Origin: Leucocoprinus leucothites
Lineage: Eukaryota > Basidiomycota > Agaricomycetes > Agaricales > Agaricaceae
Direction: 5' to 3'
Length of the DNA stretch: 64,000 nt
Assembly (NCBI GenBank): GCA_013368445.1
Contig: JAACJO010000006.1
Location: forward strand, 868,001 to 932,000
Below the pieces are notes generated by a model, which was given only the letters and a program-made list of their open reading frames with translations, was not told the origin of the DNA and ran no database searches. Of this stretch, positions 60,191 to 64,000 are shown piece by piece; the first letter of the stretch is position 1, and every line of letters starts with the position of its first letter. The position numbers and the translations under genes were made by a program.

Positions 60191-62211
60191 TGGGTACTTG
60201 GGATTGAAGAGAGAAAAGTGGCGGTGGGGAAGAAAGAGACGATTTGAAAGTGGAGTGTACTGGGAGTGGAAGGGCACAGCAAAAGCTGTCGACCCTGATG
60301 AAAAACTTTAATTACTAAACCTCTCCTGGATATCTTCCAAACTGAAAGCAGCAACGGCTGCGGCCGGGCCTTGACTTTGTAATATATATCGCGGAGCCTT
60401 TCTAGTATTGCCACGGAACCAACCCACTAGCTTGGAGTGCGCCCCACTGCAATGAAGTTAATGACGGAAAAGCTCATTCAAGGACAGGTCAATCAGCCAC
60501 ACCGAATCGTGGACGCACAACTAATCAATCCATTGAGTTCGCGAGCACCCGAAGGTTTGATAAGAGTGTATAATTAATACATTAGTGGTCCTAATTCCGT
60601 ATTTCATGGATGGTGATGCTGGATGATTCCGAAGACAGAAAATCCTCCGAACGCGTAGAGACCAATACCGGCTCGACTTGTGACCATGAGTTTAGAGCTG
60701 GTGGCTAGGCAAGTTGTCCCATTGTGGGTTGGCTTATCGAGATAGTATTAATCGGCTGGGAAAACCAGGGGCTGAATTCATCCATCAAGGGACCAGTCAA
60801 GCATACACCGTTTTGAGAACAATTTAAGTCACCGATGTTCTGAAAGAGGACAACACTACATGAGCCCATCAAGGAAGAGAGTTTTCCGGAGTATAAGTCA
60901 AGATCCGTCCGTCAGGAGACTGAAACTAGGCGTGTTTGTCCGATCGCAGTCAGAGGACATCGCGATTTCACCAGCACCGAAGGTATCGACTAGAGTGTTT
61001 ATTTCGAGTTTTACAGAAGATGATTCCTCCAAAGCTTAGGGGGCGGTATCACGTTTAGTGTTGGTCGGATTTTGGTGTGATTGGTTCTGATTCTGGCCGA
61101 CTCAAGGTAAATTCGGGGCGCTCCCACGTGTCAAGAACTAGGGAGTCAGGTGGCTAGACGCGCCTTGGCAGGCCCGTTGCCAGTATCGGACCCGCTCTTT
61201 TTTGTTCCGTTCACTGTGTCCAAGCTGTCTTCTATTATATTGATAACTCGATTATCAGGATGAGCGTCTCACAGGTCCGCCACAAGAATGTGCCACCGTA
61301 ATCAATCAGACAGAAAAGGTCGAATTTCTGCCGTTGGGTACGCATGCCTTAGCCGCAGGGTTTCTCAAGGTCCGTTGCCACTGGGCAGTCTTGAGATAGG
61401 TTTCTTTCGGCCGACTCTTCTATAAGACGAAGATCATTTGAGCGACAGCGACACTACTGGCAATTTGTACTCTTCAAGCCAGTTAGCCAATTGAACGATA
61501 TTCTCCGACTTTAACCGATTGGGGCCAAAAGACATGGTGAACCTGCAGCTGCAAGATTGACGGATGTGTCGGAAGGCAAACCTCGCTGAGAGTTTTAAGT
61601 GAACTTCAGCTGAAGTTGGCCTGGCCGAATCTCACAGCTTGGATAGTATTCCCGTAACGCTTAGACAGCTCTCTATACTTGAATCATGTTTGATTTACCT
61701 ACTATCATGCTCCAAGTCAACGACCATAAAACAAGACCAAGCCTAGCCATGACAGATACTGGTAGTTCAGGTCATTCCTTTCCAAGTTTATCCATCTGAC
61801 CAAGGGCAGGCCATCGAATAGCAAACTTCTGCAGCTTCACAGCGTGACGGGAAGGCCTCTCGGTGTAGGATGGGGAATAAAGAACTCCACTTTTCGTACT
61901 GACGGTGCTAGGTATATGGCGGAGGGTTCTTTCACTGAAATAGAATAAAAATTTGGAATGAGGCAACAATGACAATGAATTTCGAAGGGACACTGGTATA
62001 CAAACAACAAGTAGTCTACGAAATGGGGGGTAGCTGGTATCGTTTGGTATTATATACAAGGATTGCTCCAGTCGCTTGATTTCATGAGGATATATCCATC
62101 CCCAAAATAAGTAAATCAGTCCATAGACCCCTCCTCGAAGCTTCGCATTTGCCCCACAATGGCACTCAAATGCTCAAACCCGAAAGCGGAAGAAAAGAAA
62201 ACTCGTTCGCC
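60191..62211. other. intergenic, no gene seen
   Basis: About 2 kb between the two coiled-coil paralogues. I see no intact frame with recognisable content and no terminal repeats that would explain the duplication. Confidence 0.4.
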
Positions 62212-63792
62212 TTATGCTCTCCCGTCCTGCAGAGCATCCAAAGCTGCCTGCAATTGTCCTACCCTGGCCTTCAGCGCTTCGTTCTCTTCACGGATCTCTT
62301 TCTCAACCTCTCCTCTCAACATCTTCCGCTCCCTCTTCATTTGTTCTATATCTCTTTCCAACTCCACTCTCGCTTGTTCCAACACCTCTCGTTCCCTCTG
62401 GATTTCAGCGAACAGCCTCTGGCGCTCGCGTGAGAGATGCTCCTGCATCAATTCCCGCTCACGTGCCATCTGGGACTGAAATTCACTTGAGAAAAGTTGT
62501 ATCATTTCGTCTGTTGCATCGTGGATAGCCCGCGATGGTCGCGATTGTGAGTTGTTGTTGTCTCCATCCTTCGGGTGCCTGTGATCGGTCTGGTGTTGTC
62601 TTGACGGCTGCTGCGTAGAGTTGTACTGATGGGGCGGTGTAGGGGTTGGTGTGGGCATGTTCTGTTGCCGAGTACGCATTGTCACGGAAGTTGATGAAGA
62701 TGAGGTAGAGGTGACAGTAGTAGCGGCCGAAGAAGAAGATACCGAATTGGACGGCACCGAGTGAGTCGCAGGTAAGTTCGCCGACCCTGAGGTAGTGTTT
62801 GTTTGATCTGCCTCACTCATGGCTAATGCTGCGGCAGCCGCAATATCGCCCAGATTCAATTTACCGGTATAGACCCTTGGTGTACACTTCTCCGGTAGTT
62901 CTTGTGTGCTTTTCAAGGCTCTTCCTGGTCGAGATTTCAGGTCGTAAGGTGCTGGACGATGCTGATGTCGCTCGTGTGTACGGAATCGACTTGGTCCTCG
63001 TTCTCTTCTCCGACCTCGTTCTACTACGTCTCTCTCACTTGCTAGCTCTCGTTCAGGGGAATACGGATCTGCTTGAGGGTGCGCCTCAGGGTCAAGTGAA
63101 ATAGGTCGAACGTTGTCGAGAAGTAAGGGAGCAAATGATACTGTTTTCCCCGATCGCGTGGATGTATACCGGAAACTAGGCTCGCCACACCTTCCCCGGT
63201 TGAAACTACAATCGCAACCGTATCTGTCGTTATCGCGGATGGTATCAAGAGCTTGGGCAAGTGGCGTGGTTTGCGGAGTCGGTAGTTGATGATTAAACTG
63301 ATCATTCTGGTCCCGACGCACGTGCATCTTCTCGACCCTCTCAGCCTCATCATCGTCGACTACGGCCCTCGCTCGAGGTTTCTCCTCTCTCTTCGTCGGC
63401 AACAACGGCTCCAAGTTCACCGGCTCGAGCTTTGGCTCAAACTTGATCTTCTTCACCTCAGATTTACCCAGCGTTGTGGTATCGGGCTGTGGGAAGACGA
63501 GGGAAGGGGGAAGTGGAAGTAATTGCACGGGTGTATGGGCGCGCGAAGATGAAGGTGTAATTATGATTGGCGTCAAGCCTCGTGGCCGAGTGTTTTTATT
63601 CAAAATTGGTGGCGTTTTTGACATATACTTGGGCGCTTCGGCGGCAACATATGGTGATGATGGTGGTGGCGGTCGGAACAATTTGTCAACGCCTTCGAGC
63701 TGGTGATGGGAGGGGAGGTGGTGGGTTGTTGGGGGTGGAAGCGGGACTAGTGGGTCCAGCCGAACAGCTAGAGGTAAGCCTTTCACCGACAT
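62212..63792 (-). CDS. Pro/Ser/Thr-rich protein with C-terminal coiled coil (526 aa from first ATG)
   Basis: The frame runs without introns to a stop at 62212. The first ATG is 63792 (MSVKGLPLAVRLDPL), but the frame stays open without an ATG to near the window edge (about 63995), so a 5' exon may lie outside. The first 400 residues are low-complexity (PPPTTHHLPSHH, TPTPTPPHQYN) with basic patches (RRDQNDQF, GRRRERGPSRFRTHERHQHR) and short Asp/Glu clusters. The last 105 residues form a long charged helix with ATDEMIQLFSSEFQSQMARE at its start and IREENEALKARVGQLQAALD at its end, matching the 59741 protein. No enzyme domain is recognised. The layout, disorder plus coiled coil, is common in regulators and scaffold proteins. 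Confidence 0.7.
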   Translation of the reverse strand: MSVKGLPLAVRLDPLVPLPPPTTHHLPSHHQLEGVDKLFRPPPPSSPYVAAEAPKYMSKTPPILNKNTRPRGLTPIIITPSSSRAHTPVQLLPLPPSLVFPQPDTTTLGKSEVKKIKFEPKLEPVNLEPLLPTKREEKPRARAVVDDDEAERVEKMHVRRDQNDQFNHQLPTPQTTPLAQALDTIRDNDRYGCDCSFNRGRCGEPSFRYTSTRSGKTVSFAPLLLDNVRPISLDPEAHPQADPYSPERELASERDVVERGRRRERGPSRFRTHERHQHRPAPYDLKSRPGRALKSTQELPEKCTPRVYTGKLNLGDIAAAAALAMSEADQTNTTSGSANLPATHSVPSNSVSSSSAATTVTSTSSSSTSVTMRTRQQNMPTPTPTPPHQYNSTQQPSRQHQTDHRHPKDGDNNNSQSRPSRAIHDATDEMIQLFSSEFQSQMARERELMQEHLSRERQRLFAEIQREREVLEQARVELERDIEQMKRERKMLRGEVEKEIREENEALKARVGQLQAALDALQDGRA

Positions 63793-64000
63793 GTATTTAA
63801 TTTCGGTAGAAAGGGAGTGGGGGTGAGTTTGTGGTTCGAGTCTATCGACACAATTAATCAAGGTGGTGGGATTAACTTGGGACTGTTTCGTCAAGTTGTG
63901 GAGAGTGGAAAGAACAGAAGGTAAGGTCAAAGCAAAAGTCGAAAAGTCTACCACGAGCAGGGAAGAGAAAAGGGAGGTATCAGCGGGAGAAAGTATCTAT

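Noticed and set aside
1..64000. CRISPR array, bacterial operons, rRNA genes or a biosynthetic core gene (PKS, NRPS, terpene synthase)
   Set aside because: None seen. The genes have nuclear introns, no spaced direct-repeat array is present, and the two P450s have no core enzyme beside them.

Overview
The window is nuclear DNA from a filamentous fungus, most likely a mushroom-forming basidiomycete (Agaricomycete). The genes carry many short GT-AG introns (mostly 50-65 nt), so most real proteins are split over several frames. The gene set fits this group: a NACHT-type STAND NTPase, paired F-box proteins, cytochromes P450, GH25 lysozymes, a pogo-like transposon, and housekeeping genes (YVH1, COG3, a SFB3/LST1-type SEC24, a class I cyclic-nucleotide phosphodiesterase). 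I cannot name a genus. I joined exons by hand, checking phase and GT/AG borders. Where total lengths are given they come out as whole codons.

Layout. 1-3625: a decayed pogo-like DNA transposon on the minus strand, with an internally deleted copy lying head-on to it on the plus strand. 4079-6747: a large low-complexity protein (minus). 7.6-17.5 kb: gene-poor and relic-rich, containing a 774-bp TA-flanked non-autonomous transposon (14802-15575) and probable F-box debris. 17534-17633: an intron-containing tRNA-Ser(GCT). 17942-21849: cyclic-nucleotide phosphodiesterase (plus). 23295-23917: small orphan gene. 25299-26679: F-box protein (minus). 26871-28944: YVH1-type dual-specificity phosphatase (minus). 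30667-34305: two GH25 lysozymes (minus) with a probable membrane-protein relic between them. 36648-37340: Pro/Ser-rich protein. 39.3-42.7 kb: SEC24 family gene (plus, 15 exons). 43.2-45.7 kb: P450 (minus). 46.3-49.6 kb: COG3 (minus), divergent from a second F-box gene (49720-51023, plus). 51229-52246: third GH25. 53224-55397: NACHT NTPase. 55.6-57.9 kb: second P450. 59.7-63.8 kb: two coiled-coil paralogues of very different length.

How the genes relate. The conserved trafficking genes (COG3 for Golgi tethering, SFB3-type SEC24 for COPII cargo), YVH1 and the phosphodiesterase are core functions. Between them lie accessory genes of the kind fungi use towards other organisms: three secreted GH25 muramidases with one shared six-exon structure, an NLR-like NACHT protein and two P450s. 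The two F-box genes share an intron at the same place and the two coiled-coil genes share a C-terminal domain, so local duplication has shaped this segment. I found no single co-regulated cluster that proves a new system. The strongest unusual signals are the head-to-head transposon pair with CpG-biased differences, the conserved 19-nt terminal exon of all three GH25 genes, the P450 with an altered I-helix, and the well-defined TA-flanked element with subterminal repeats.
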